This document shows, piece by piece, positions 54,862 to 62,986 of a stretch of DNA of 64,000 bases (positions are counted from its first letter, which is position 1; each line of letters starts with the position of its first letter). Under the pieces are notes generated by a model. That model worked only from the letters and a program-made list of their open reading frames with translations, was not told the origin of the DNA and ran no database searches. The stretch spans positions 2,294,001-2,358,000 of the forward strand of contig NZ_CP038634.1 of assembly GCF_004768545.1 (NCBI RefSeq). Direction: 5' to 3'. The position numbers and the translations under genes were made by a program. This stretch comes from Cupriavidus oxalaticus. GTDB taxonomy: Bacteria; Pseudomonadota; Gammaproteobacteria; Burkholderiales; Burkholderiaceae.

Positions 54862-56364
54862 TCAGAACGTCTGGAGCGCGGCGTGTTCGTCCAGCGGATA
54901 GATGGGGCGGCTCAGGTTGCGGAAGGGAAACTGGCTGTAGTCCGAGTTGCAGACGCCAGGGCCTGCCACCAGCACGATGTCCTTCGCGATCGGCTCGAAG
55001 CCGGCGCGGAAATGCTGGCGCGACTTGATCAGGACATACTTGCGGCGCGACAGGTCGATCCCGGCGTGGGTGAAGACGCCAGTATCGAATGGCTCCTGCG
55101 GCTTCTCGCAGACGACGACCAGCGTGCCGTCCACGTCAAGCACCGCTGTCCGGCCGAGGCTGAGCCGCATGCCCGTGAACATCGGCCCGGTCACCTGGTA
55201 GGCGCCATCGGTGATGCAGCGAACCTGTCCGGTCAGGCGTAGCGGCTTGCCTTTCAGGCCGAGCGCGGGCATGTCGGTCTTGCCGCCGACGTCGACCGTC
55301 ACGGTCGTGCCCACACCCGCCTCGATCATCAGGGCTACGGCACCCGGATCCCAGAAGGGCCCGGCGACAACGTCCTTCAGTCCCTGCCGCAGCACCTCAC
55401 CAAGCACCGTCATCTCGTCGGTCGGCCCGCCCGCACCGCAATTGTCGCCGTGGTCGACGAGGATCACGGGGCCGGCCTTGGCTTCGCGTGCGCGAGCGAT
55501 GGACGTTTCCATGGGTTCGAGCGGAAAGACGAAGTCGGCGCGGCGCTCCCATGCTGCGGCGCTGAGTTCGTCGAGCAGCTGGGTGCCCGCCTCGGCATGG
55601 GCTGCATCGGCGACCACGACCACCGTCAGGCCGACATGTGGAATATCCGCAAGCGGAAAGCCGCCGAAGATCGACACGTTCAGCACCTCGCCATCGCGCT
55701 CCGCGGCGATGGCTCGATCCATGATGTCCTTCATCGGTTGCTCGCGCGGTGTCTGGCGCAGCATGTGGGTGAGCATCGGCAGCGTGCGCCACAGCATGAC
55801 CGGGCGGACTTCGCCACGGATTGCCGCCATCAGCGTCTGCGCAGCGCGCGCTCCGGTCTCGTACACGTCCACATGCGGATAAGTCCGGTAGCCGGCAATG
55901 ACCGTGGCATTGTCCACCAGTGCCTTGCTGAAGTTGGCATGGAAATCGAGCGATACCGCGATCGGCACCTCCGGCGCGGCGGCGCGGATCCGGACAAGCA
56001 GTTCGCCTTCGGCATCCGCAAGGCCTTCGGCCACCATTGCACCGTGCAGGTCGAGCATGACGGCGTCGCAGCCTTCGCGCACGGCCTCGATGATGGTGGC
56101 CGACATCGATTCGAAGGCTTCCCGTGTCACCACGCCGCTAGGTACGGCATTTGCCATCAGGGGCATCACGAACTGGTCGCCCTGGGCGACCACCAGGTCC
56201 ATGAACGCCGCCGCAGCGCTGTTGGTGCCCTGGCAGGCGCGCACGGCGTCGTCGCCATACAGCGGACCATCGGTGCTGCTGCCGCGGCTGAAGGCGGACA
56301 GCGGCGTGGGAATCGGCGAGAAGGTATTGGTCTCATGCCGCATCAGGGCGATGACGAAGCGCAT
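54862..56364 (-). CDS. M81 family metallopeptidase (MlrC-like)
   Basis: A 500-aa putative zinc peptidase related to MlrC of the microcystin degradation cluster. The M81 text MRFVIALMRHETNTFSPIPT at the start, MLDLHGAMVAEGLADAEGEL, SLDFHANFSKALVDNATVIA, GYRTYPHVDVYETG and ILVDHGDNCGAGGPTDE includes the expected metal-binding acidic and histidine residues. MlrC cleaves short linear peptides; here the link to two Bug binding proteins and amidases suggests a peptide- or amide-like nutrient. TGGAG lies nine bases before ATG 56364. It is the middle gene of a three-gene operon. Confidence 0.92.
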   Translation of the reverse strand: MRFVIALMRHETNTFSPIPTPLSAFSRGSSTDGPLYGDDAVRACQGTNSAAAAFMDLVVAQGDQFVMPLMANAVPSGVVTREAFESMSATIIEAVREGCDAVMLDLHGAMVAEGLADAEGELLVRIRAAAPEVPIAVSLDFHANFSKALVDNATVIAGYRTYPHVDVYETGARAAQTLMAAIRGEVRPVMLWRTLPMLTHMLRQTPREQPMKDIMDRAIAAERDGEVLNVSIFGGFPLADIPHVGLTVVVVADAAHAEAGTQLLDELSAAAWERRADFVFPLEPMETSIARAREAKAGPVILVDHGDNCGAGGPTDEMTVLGEVLRQGLKDVVAGPFWDPGAVALMIEAGVGTTVTVDVGGKTDMPALGLKGKPLRLTGQVRCITDGAYQVTGPMFTGMRLSLGRTAVLDVDGTLVVVCEKPQEPFDTGVFTHAGIDLSRRKYVLIKSRQHFRAGFEPIAKDIVLVAGPGVCNSDYSQFPFRNLSRPIYPLDEHAALQTF

Positions 56365-56398
56365 TGGGCGAGCTCCAGAAAATGGGTCGGACGTGATG

Positions 56399-57397
56399 TC
56401 AGTTGGATTCGAGATTGACCGTGCGAGCGATGGCGCCGTAGCGCACGGTCTCGGCGTGGATCAGGCGGCGGCTCTCGGCGGGCGTGGTGAGGACCGGTTC
56501 GTAGGCGAGCGACTGCAGCCGCTCGACGAAATCAGTCTCCTGCATGCTGGCGCGCACCTCCCGGTACAGCCGCTCGACGACGGCTTCGGGTGTACCGGCC
56601 TTGGCGACCAGCGCCAGGTTGGCGCGGACGAGCAGGGCATCCTTGCTGTCAGCGGCCTGCCGCTGGAGCTTGGGGAACTGCGCGACCGCCGCCGTTTGCA
56701 GCACGGCCAGCGGCTTGACCTTGCCGTCGCCGACGTAGCTGATGGAGGAGCCGATGACATCCACATGGGCATCGGTCTGGCCGCCGATCAGGTCCGACAT
56801 GGCCGGCGGAGAGCCGCGATACGGCACGATGGTGAAGTCCAGTCCGTTGCGTCGCTTCCAGTCCGCCAGGCCGAGATGCGCCGCGCCGGCGACAGCATTG
56901 ATGCTGATCGAGACCTTGCCCGGGTGCTTGACGATGTAGTCCCTGAGCTCGGTCAGGTTCATCTGCTTGCGGTCCACCCGCGTGACGATCCAGTGCGGCA
57001 CGGTACTCACGATGGTGACGGGCGTGAAATCCCGGTCGGGGTTGTAGCGCAAGTCCTTGACGGTATGCGGATTGATGTTCAGCGTGCCGTCGCTCGCGAG
57101 CAGCAGCGTATTGCCGTCGGCCTTCTCCTTCAGTACCGACATGACGCCCGGCACGGTAGCGCCGCCAGCGATGTTCTCGACCACCACCGGCTGCCCGAGC
57201 CGCTGTTCCAGCTTGCGCGCCAGGGTGCGGCCTACGATGTCATAGGAACCGCCCGCGGGAAACGGCACCACCAGCCGCAGCGGCCGATCCGGCCATGCCG
57301 CGGCAGCGGCGGGTTGAATCGCGACAAGCATGGTGCCCACCGTGGCGGCTGCCATGACCCCGCGTACGATCCTGGCAATAGTGTTCAGCGTGATCAT
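56399..57397 (-). CDS. Bug/TctC family substrate-binding protein (second copy)
   Basis: A 332-aa periplasmic binding protein with a signal peptide (VRGVMAAATVGTMLVAIQPA). It carries Bug-family text (PLRLVVPFPAGGSYDIVGRT, LLLASDGTLNINPHTVKDLR, LADWKRRNGLDFTIVPYRGS). It is a divergent paralogue of the protein at 53834-54826, so the two probably bind different ligands. AGGAGGAGAACCG precedes ATG 57397. It leads the operon, 34 bp before the M81 hydrolase gene, and diverges from a LysR gene. Confidence 0.93.
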   Translation of the reverse strand: MITLNTIARIVRGVMAAATVGTMLVAIQPAAAAAWPDRPLRLVVPFPAGGSYDIVGRTLARKLEQRLGQPVVVENIAGGATVPGVMSVLKEKADGNTLLLASDGTLNINPHTVKDLRYNPDRDFTPVTIVSTVPHWIVTRVDRKQMNLTELRDYIVKHPGKVSISINAVAGAAHLGLADWKRRNGLDFTIVPYRGSPPAMSDLIGGQTDAHVDVIGSSISYVGDGKVKPLAVLQTAAVAQFPKLQRQAADSKDALLVRANLALVAKAGTPEAVVERLYREVRASMQETDFVERLQSLAYEPVLTTPAESRRLIHAETVRYGAIARTVNLESN

Positions 57398-57499
57398 CGG
57401 TTCTCCTCCTGGGGTCTTGCGCCGCCTTGTATTGATGGAATGCCGCCGACTATAAGGGATCGAGGTCTTTACCCAAAAGCGAATAAAAGTCACTGTAGA

Positions 57500-57515
57500 T
57501 AAACCAAATGGTTAA
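57500..57515. promoter_or_regulatory. Imperfect palindrome in the divergent tctC-lysR intergenic region
   Basis: TAAACC-AAAT-GGTTAA lies in the AT-rich 160 bp between the divergent genes. Dyads of this type are typical LysR-protein sites and often control both directions. No exact T-N11-A frame was established. Confidence 0.4.
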
Positions 57516-57557
57516 CTCTTAAAATGCGGCTATCTCCCCGTCACTAGTTTTCCACCG

Positions 57558-58628
57558 ATGCCGAATGATCCTGCCCGCGCCGTCCGGGAATCCGCCCAGT
57601 CCATGCTTGGTCGCCTGAAACTTCGTCATCTCCGCCTCGTTCTTGCGCTCAGCGAAGCGGGTACGGCCGCGGCGGTGGCCGAGCGCCTGCACGTCAGTCC
57701 GGCTGCGGTGTCGAAGGCATTGGGGGAAATCGAGGATATTGTCGGCACGCCGCTCTATGTCAGGAGCCGACGCGGCCTGGTGCTGACCGAGCCCGGCCGC
57801 GAGATGGCGGCTCACGCCAAGGTGCTGCTGGCGCAGTTCGAGCGGCTGGCGGAATCGCTGCACGCGGTGCGTGCCGGCAGCCAGGGCGAGCTGCGCATCG
57901 CCTTTCGGACGATCTCGGTGCAGCCGCTGCTGGCGCAGGCCATGACCGATTTCCACCGTGACAATCCGCGCGTGGAAATCAGCGTGATCGAAGGCGGCAT
58001 CGGCGAAATGACGGAGCAGCTTGTCGACGGCTCGCTCGACCTGCTGTTTGCCTACGACGACCCTCGCCTGTCCCGGCCGGAATTGCGGACCACGCCCGTG
58101 GTGCCGGCGCAGAAGGTCGTCATTGTGGCCAGCCGCGACCACCCGCTGCTGGCGCGCCGCAAGATCGCGGCACAGGCCTTGTCTTCAGAGCGGTGGTGCA
58201 TACCTGCGGCCGGATCGCGCATGCTCCACCTGCTGCACACGGCCTTCCACGCCTTTGGCGTTGCGCCACCGGCATCGGGAATCCGCACGAGCGATGTCGC
58301 CGCGACCGCAAGCCTCATGCAGACAGGGCATTACCTGGCAGTCTTCCCCGAGCGCATCGCCGCGCAGCTCTGCGAGGCCAAGGTCGCACGCATTCTGCGC
58401 TTCGACCTGCGCAGCCACGTGGAGCCGGTGGTCGTGGTCTGGAATGGCGAAGTCACGCCGCGGCCCGCGGCGCAGCGTTTCCGTGACCTGGTCGTGGAAC
58501 GGGCCAACCCCGGCGCCTGGCGGCACGAAGGCGTGCCGGTGCTGGGCGCGCGTGCCGTGGCCGCGGCGGGCATGGTGGATCGCGAACCGAAGCCGTCAGC
58601 GAATCGTAAGCCGCGCGCGTCCCACTGA
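57558..58628 (+). CDS. LysR family transcriptional regulator
   Basis: A 356-aa LysR-type regulator. The winged helix begins late (residues 17-75: LGRLKLRHLRLVLALSEAGT, VSPAAVSKALGEIEDIVGTP) after a 16-residue leader. The effector domain spans about 105-310 (GELRIAFRTISVQPLLAQAM). The C-terminal tail of about 30 residues (VDREPKPSANRKPRASH) is basic and probably disordered. It diverges from the tctC-M81-tctC operon and precedes the amidase genes, so it is the likely local activator for both sides. Confidence 0.93.
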   Translation: MPNDPARAVRESAQSMLGRLKLRHLRLVLALSEAGTAAAVAERLHVSPAAVSKALGEIEDIVGTPLYVRSRRGLVLTEPGREMAAHAKVLLAQFERLAESLHAVRAGSQGELRIAFRTISVQPLLAQAMTDFHRDNPRVEISVIEGGIGEMTEQLVDGSLDLLFAYDDPRLSRPELRTTPVVPAQKVVIVASRDHPLLARRKIAAQALSSERWCIPAAGSRMLHLLHTAFHAFGVAPPASGIRTSDVAATASLMQTGHYLAVFPERIAAQLCEAKVARILRFDLRSHVEPVVVVWNGEVTPRPAAQRFRDLVVERANPGAWRHEGVPVLGARAVAAAGMVDREPKPSANRKPRASH

Positions 58629-58927
58629 TGCCCAGATCGTGCCGCCCCAGCGCACGTTTACCCTAGTACGCGCCAGCACAAGTCTTTGGGGCGTATCGCC
58701 CTATCGGTCATGCACCGGCTCTTTCTAGTATGGATTCACCGCGCGGCACCGAAAGCACTGCGGCGCGGCATCCGGGCTTCCCTGCCTGGACGTGAATCGC
58801 CGGGCTCAATGACGGCGATTCATAAGAAACACGAATAGCCGATATCCCCCTCCCTGCCTGACCGGATACAGCCGATCACCGAGTGAGCGGCTGGGGATGC
58901 GGCTGCGAAAAAAATCCAGGAGACGAC
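58629..58927 (+). other. Intergenic region upstream of the acetamidase/formamidase gene (299 bp)
   Basis: No gene. The segment 58660-58760 contains TAGTAT (58728-58733), a possible -10 element, and several short dyads. A promoter for the amidase-XapX genes is likely here. No clear operator shared with the AraC-fusion promoter was found. Confidence 0.35.
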
Positions 58928-59953
58928 ATGCTGCATGACCTGCCCGCCCGCCCCGAGACCATCCACTGGGGCTATTTCGATGCCACCAAGGCGCCCGCCC
59001 TGACCGTGAAAAGCGGGGACCTCATCCGCGCCGAAGCGGTGACCCATCACGCCGGCGATGCGCCAGACCTGATGATGGATGCCGCCATCCGCGAGATCTA
59101 CCGGACCATCCCGCACGATGACCGCAACCCGGGCGTGCATATCATGACCGGGCCGATCTATGTCGAGGATGCCAGGCCCGGCGATATGCTGGAGGTGCGC
59201 TATCTCCAGATGATCCCGCGCTTTCGCTTCGGGGCCAACATTGCGGCGCACTGGGGGCAGCTCTACCGGGAGTTCGAGAAAGAGCGGGTCACGATCTACG
59301 AGCTGGACCAGGCCTCCAACACCGCGCATGCGCTCTATGCCTTCGACTATCCCGGCAAGCTGACCACGCCCGGCAAGGTGGTCGACGACCGCGAATGCTG
59401 CCGCCAGCCGGCGCTTGCCGGTGTGCGCGTGCCGGTGCGCCCCCATCTTGGCACGGCCGGGGTCGCGCCCGACAAGCGTGGCCGGGTCACTACCGTCGAG
59501 CCCGGGCTGCATGGCGGCAATATCGACAACTGGCGTATCGGCGCGGGGGCCACCATGTACTATCCCGTCCAGGTCGATGGCGCGCTGTTCTCGATCGGCG
59601 ACCCGCATATCTCGCAGGGCGACGGCGAAATCAGCGGCACGGCGATTGAAGCCTCGCTGAACGTGTTGTTCCAGGTGATCCTGCGCAAGGATTTCCACTT
59701 CCCTTCGCCGCTGCTGGAAACGCCCGACTGCTGGGTCGTGCACGGTTTCCACGAGGACCTCGATGAAGCCGGCAAGAACGCGGCCCGCGACATGATCCAG
59801 CTGCTGACCGAGCAGCAGGGCCTGTCGCGCGACGACGCCTACTCGCTGATGAGCGTGTCGGCCGACTTCGGCGTGACGCAGGTCGTCGATGGCACGCAGG
59901 GCATCCATTGCACCATGCCGCGCGCGATCTTTCCCCCGAAAGGCAAGGGCTGA
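58928..59953 (+). CDS. Acetamidase/formamidase family protein
   Basis: A 341-aa member of the FmdA/AmdA family, which hydrolyses short amides to the acid and ammonia in the cytoplasm. Family text includes HWGYFDATKAPALTVKSGDL, VHIMTGPIYVEDARPGDMLE, PVRPHLGTAGVAP, GGNIDNWRIGAGATMYYPVQ, SIGDPHISQGDGEISGTAIE and SADFGVTQVVDGTQGIHC. AGGAGACGAC precedes ATG 58928. It is followed by two XapX genes and by a gene encoding an AraC-amidase fusion with a second such domain. The true substrate is unknown. Confidence 0.94.
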   Translation: MLHDLPARPETIHWGYFDATKAPALTVKSGDLIRAEAVTHHAGDAPDLMMDAAIREIYRTIPHDDRNPGVHIMTGPIYVEDARPGDMLEVRYLQMIPRFRFGANIAAHWGQLYREFEKERVTIYELDQASNTAHALYAFDYPGKLTTPGKVVDDRECCRQPALAGVRVPVRPHLGTAGVAPDKRGRVTTVEPGLHGGNIDNWRIGAGATMYYPVQVDGALFSIGDPHISQGDGEISGTAIEASLNVLFQVILRKDFHFPSPLLETPDCWVVHGFHEDLDEAGKNAARDMIQLLTEQQGLSRDDAYSLMSVSADFGVTQVVDGTQGIHCTMPRAIFPPKGKG

Positions 59954-60044
59954 ACTGGCATCCTCATCGAACCCTCGCACCGCCGGACGCCCACCGCCGC
60001 AAGGCGGGGAGGGCCCGCGCGGCTGCGGAACCGGAGATACGCGC

Positions 60045-60272
60045 ATGCAATACGTCTACGTAGGACGCAACGAATGGGTGGCCCTGATCGTCGGCCTGGT
60101 CACCGGCACCCTGTATTCCTGGCTGGACTTGCCGATTCCCGCGCCCAATGTCACCGGCGGGATCTGCGCCATTCTTTTTACTTACCTCGGCTACCTGATC
60201 GTGCAGGCGTTGCGCAGGACGATCGCCTTCGGGCGCCCGCCGCAAGGCAGCCAGGGCAACGGAATTTCCTGA
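60045..60272 (+). CDS. XapX domain small membrane protein (DUF1427 family), copy 1
   Basis: A 75-aa protein with two membrane helices (WVALIVGLVTGTLYSWLDLP and ICAILFTYLGYLIVQALRRT). Between them is the family core LPIPAPNVTGGI. GGAGAT precedes ATG 60045. It lies 91 bp after the amidase and 15 bp before a paralogue. The function of XapX proteins is unknown; small paired membrane proteins beside an amidase could act in transport or in holding an enzyme at the membrane. Confidence 0.85.
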   Translation: MQYVYVGRNEWVALIVGLVTGTLYSWLDLPIPAPNVTGGICAILFTYLGYLIVQALRRTIAFGRPPQGSQGNGIS

Positions 60273-60287
60273 GAGCGGGAGAACGAC

Positions 60288-60479
60288 ATGGTCGAAATTG
60301 CATTGGGGACGACCGAGTTGCAGGCAGCGGCCGTCGGACTGGTGACTGGTATTGTCTACACTGCTGTTCGTGCGCCGATACCGGCGCCTAACGTGCTCGG
60401 CGGCATCTTCGCCATCTTCGGCACATTTGCCGGTTTCGTGCTGGTTGCCGCAATGCGGGGCCAACTGCTGGTCGGATAG
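60288..60479 (+). CDS. XapX domain small membrane protein (DUF1427 family), copy 2
   Basis: A 63-aa paralogue of the preceding gene with two helices (LQAAAVGLVTGIVYTAVRAP and GIFAIFGTFAGFVLVAAMRG) around the core APIPAPNVLGGI. GGGAG precedes ATG 60288. The two copies are only moderately alike outside the core, suggesting a heteromeric pair rather than a recent duplication; this is inference. Confidence 0.85.
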   Translation: MVEIALGTTELQAAAVGLVTGIVYTAVRAPIPAPNVLGGIFAIFGTFAGFVLVAAMRGQLLVG

Positions 60480-60519
60480 CCCGGCGGGCTGAAGGACCTT
60501 GCATGAGATGCCTGAAGCG

Positions 60520-60543
60520 TTGGCGGACAACCATGTCCGCCAA
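60520..60543 (+). promoter_or_regulatory. Perfect 9-bp inverted repeat upstream of the AraC-amidase fusion gene
   Basis: TTGGCGGAC-AACCAT-GTCCGCCAA. It ends 35 bp before the proposed TTG start and 24 bp before its ribosome site. It could be an operator dyad, an autoregulatory site for the fusion protein, or an RNA hairpin in the leader. Confidence 0.55.
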
Positions 60544-60578
60544 TTGCGCTGTTGCAGAACGCTGCCTGGGAGGCTGAA

Positions 60579-62969
60579 TTGCACCTTTTGCGCTTTTCCA
60601 CCGAAGCCTATCCGCACAACCGGCGCGGCGCCGCCTGGCGCGACGAACTCAGGGTCGCGCGCCTGCATTGCGAAAGCCTGTGCGCGGATCACACCCTGCA
60701 CGGCACGATCCAGTCGCGGACAACGCCCGCGGGGGTCGAGCTGGCGTGCATCTCGTCGGTTCCACAGACCCTGAGCATTGCCGCGGGAGGCGGGCGCGGC
60801 ATGATGCTGCTGATGCTGGTCGAAGGTAACGCCACCCTCGCCGCGCCGGACCTGCGCGAGCCGCTGCGGCCGGGCCAGCTGGCATGCGTGCCGCAGCAGG
60901 ACTCCCGCAAGCTGGTGCTGAGCACCGGCTTCCGTCTGATGGCGGTACACATCGGCCAGGCCTTGCTCGGCGCAAGGATCACGGCCCCGCTGCCGGGCGC
61001 CGCGCTGGTGCTTTCCGGTGATTCGGCCGAGCTGTTTGCCCGGCTGCTGCAATCGATGGCGCTCAGTTTCGATACGGTAGTGGCCGCCGAGGGCAAGGCG
61101 CTCCAGCCGTTCGAGAACACCATCATTTCGTGCCTGGGCGCGGTCCTTGCGGACAGCCGGGCAACGCCGCCCGCGGACATGACGCCATCGCGGTCCGCCA
61201 TCTTTGCGCGCGTCTGCAGCCGCATCAACGCCCGCCTTTCGGAACCCGAGCTCAGCCTTGCCGCCATTGCCGCGGACGAGCGCCTGTCGGCCCGCTACCT
61301 GCAGAAGCTCTTCGAGAAATCGGGCAGCAGCTTTTCATCCTATCTGCGCACCAGCCGGCTTGACCGATGCCGGGCCGATCTGGCCAACGCGCAGTATGAA
61401 AAGCTCTCGATTGCCGATATCTGCTATCGCTGGGGCTTCAACGACCCGTCCTATTTCAGCCACGCGTTTCGCGAACAGTTCGGGATCTCGCCGCGCGCAT
61501 ACCGCGACCAGATGGCGATCGCGCCCGCGCCCCGGCCACCGCAGAAAGTGTCGCGCGGACTTCCCGCGCACGCGAGGCTTGCGCCTGGCATGCGCGCAGC
61601 GCCGCCCGGTGATGGCCCGGTTGGCGCGCAACAAGCAGCCCCGGCCGTGGTTTCCATTGCCCAGGCGCGCGCGCATGCCGCACGCCACGAAGGCCGGCAC
61701 CACTGGCTGCAGGCGACGGACAAGACCGTGCATTGGGGTTACCTGAGCCATGAACTGCAGCCGGTACTGGAGGTACAGTCGGGCGACACGGTCACGATCG
61801 AGACGCTGACCCAGCACGCATCGGACGACCGCGAGCGCATGATCGAGGGGGATCCCGGCGCGGAAAGCGTCTTCCACTGGACCGCGGAGCAGAAGAACGT
61901 GAACCGGCGCGGCGCCGGGCCGATCGATGCGTCGGTCTATGGCCGTGGTGCCGGAGAAGGCTTCGGCGTCCATATCTGCACCGGCCCGGTCGCGGTTCGT
62001 GGCGCCATGCCCGGCGATGTCCTCGAGGTGCGCATCCTCGACGTACGTCCGCGGCGGTGCGCCAACCCGCGCTTTGCCGGCAAGGCCTTCGGCAGCAACG
62101 CTTCGACCTGGTGGGGGTTTCACTACCGCGACATGCTGACGGAACCGCGCGAGCGCGAGGTGGTCACCGTGTTCGAGATCGATTGCGAACGTGCCGACGG
62201 TTGCGCGCGCGCGGTCTATAGCTTTCGCTGGACGCCGCAGCGCGATCCCTTCGGCGTGCTGCATCCGACCATCGACTATCCCGGCGTGCCGGTCGACCAT
62301 GCCACCATCAGCAAGAACTACGACGTGCTGCGCGACGTGGCCATACCGGTCCGGCCGCACTTCGGCGTCATCGCCGTGGCGCCGGCGCAGGACGGGCTGA
62401 TCGATTCCATCCCGCCATCGAGCTTCGCCGGAAACCTGGACAACTGGCGGGTCACGCGGGGCGCTACCGTCTACCTCAGGGTTGGCGTTCCGGGCGCGTT
62501 ACTGTCGATTGGCGATCCCCATGCCTCGCAGGGAGACTCGGAACTATGCGGAACGGCCATCGAATGCTCGCTCACCGGAGACTTCCAGCTGGTCCTGCAC
62601 AAGAGCACCATGATTGAACGCGGGGCTCCATTTGCCGACCTGAGCTACCCGTTGGTAGAGACCGCCGACGAGTGGATACTGCATGGCTTCAGTTCACCCA
62701 ATCACCTGACCGAGCTGGGCAAGACGGCACAGAGCGATATCTACCTGAAATCCACGCTCGACGATGCCATGCGCGATGCCTTCCGCAAGGCGCGCCGCTT
62801 CCTGATGACGGTCAAGGGGCTGACCGAAGACGAGGCGGTCACCCTGATATCGGTCGCCGTCGATTTCGGGGTGACGCAGGTCGTCAATGGCAACTGGGGC
62901 ATCCATGCCATCATCAAGAAGTCGTTGTTTGCCGGCACACCTGCCGGGCGCGATTACGGCCAGGGATGA
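60579..62969 (+). CDS. AraC-family regulator fused to an acetamidase/formamidase domain
   Basis: A 796-aa two-part protein in one uninterrupted frame. Residues 1-200 resemble the AraC-binding-like N-domain (HLLRFSTEAYPHNRRGAAWR). Residues 208-312 are an AraC helix-turn-helix pair (AADERLSARYLQKLFEKSGS, LSIADICYRWGFNDPSYFSH). A proline/alanine-rich linker of about 50 residues follows. From about 375 to the end it is a complete FmdA/AmdA-type domain (KTVHWGYLSHELQPVLEVQS, GVHICTGPVAVRGAMPGDVL, SIGDPHASQGDSELCGTAIE, VAVDFGVTQVVNGNWGIHAI). TTG 60579 is chosen because GGGAGG lies five bases upstream; TTG 60552 is an alternative. The enzyme-like half may sense or process the inducer. Confidence 0.9.
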   Translation: MHLLRFSTEAYPHNRRGAAWRDELRVARLHCESLCADHTLHGTIQSRTTPAGVELACISSVPQTLSIAAGGGRGMMLLMLVEGNATLAAPDLREPLRPGQLACVPQQDSRKLVLSTGFRLMAVHIGQALLGARITAPLPGAALVLSGDSAELFARLLQSMALSFDTVVAAEGKALQPFENTIISCLGAVLADSRATPPADMTPSRSAIFARVCSRINARLSEPELSLAAIAADERLSARYLQKLFEKSGSSFSSYLRTSRLDRCRADLANAQYEKLSIADICYRWGFNDPSYFSHAFREQFGISPRAYRDQMAIAPAPRPPQKVSRGLPAHARLAPGMRAAPPGDGPVGAQQAAPAVVSIAQARAHAARHEGRHHWLQATDKTVHWGYLSHELQPVLEVQSGDTVTIETLTQHASDDRERMIEGDPGAESVFHWTAEQKNVNRRGAGPIDASVYGRGAGEGFGVHICTGPVAVRGAMPGDVLEVRILDVRPRRCANPRFAGKAFGSNASTWWGFHYRDMLTEPREREVVTVFEIDCERADGCARAVYSFRWTPQRDPFGVLHPTIDYPGVPVDHATISKNYDVLRDVAIPVRPHFGVIAVAPAQDGLIDSIPPSSFAGNLDNWRVTRGATVYLRVGVPGALLSIGDPHASQGDSELCGTAIECSLTGDFQLVLHKSTMIERGAPFADLSYPLVETADEWILHGFSSPNHLTELGKTAQSDIYLKSTLDDAMRDAFRKARRFLMTVKGLTEDEAVTLISVAVDFGVTQVVNGNWGIHAIIKKSLFAGTPAGRDYGQG

Positions 62970-62986
62970 GCCACGGCGAATCCTGT

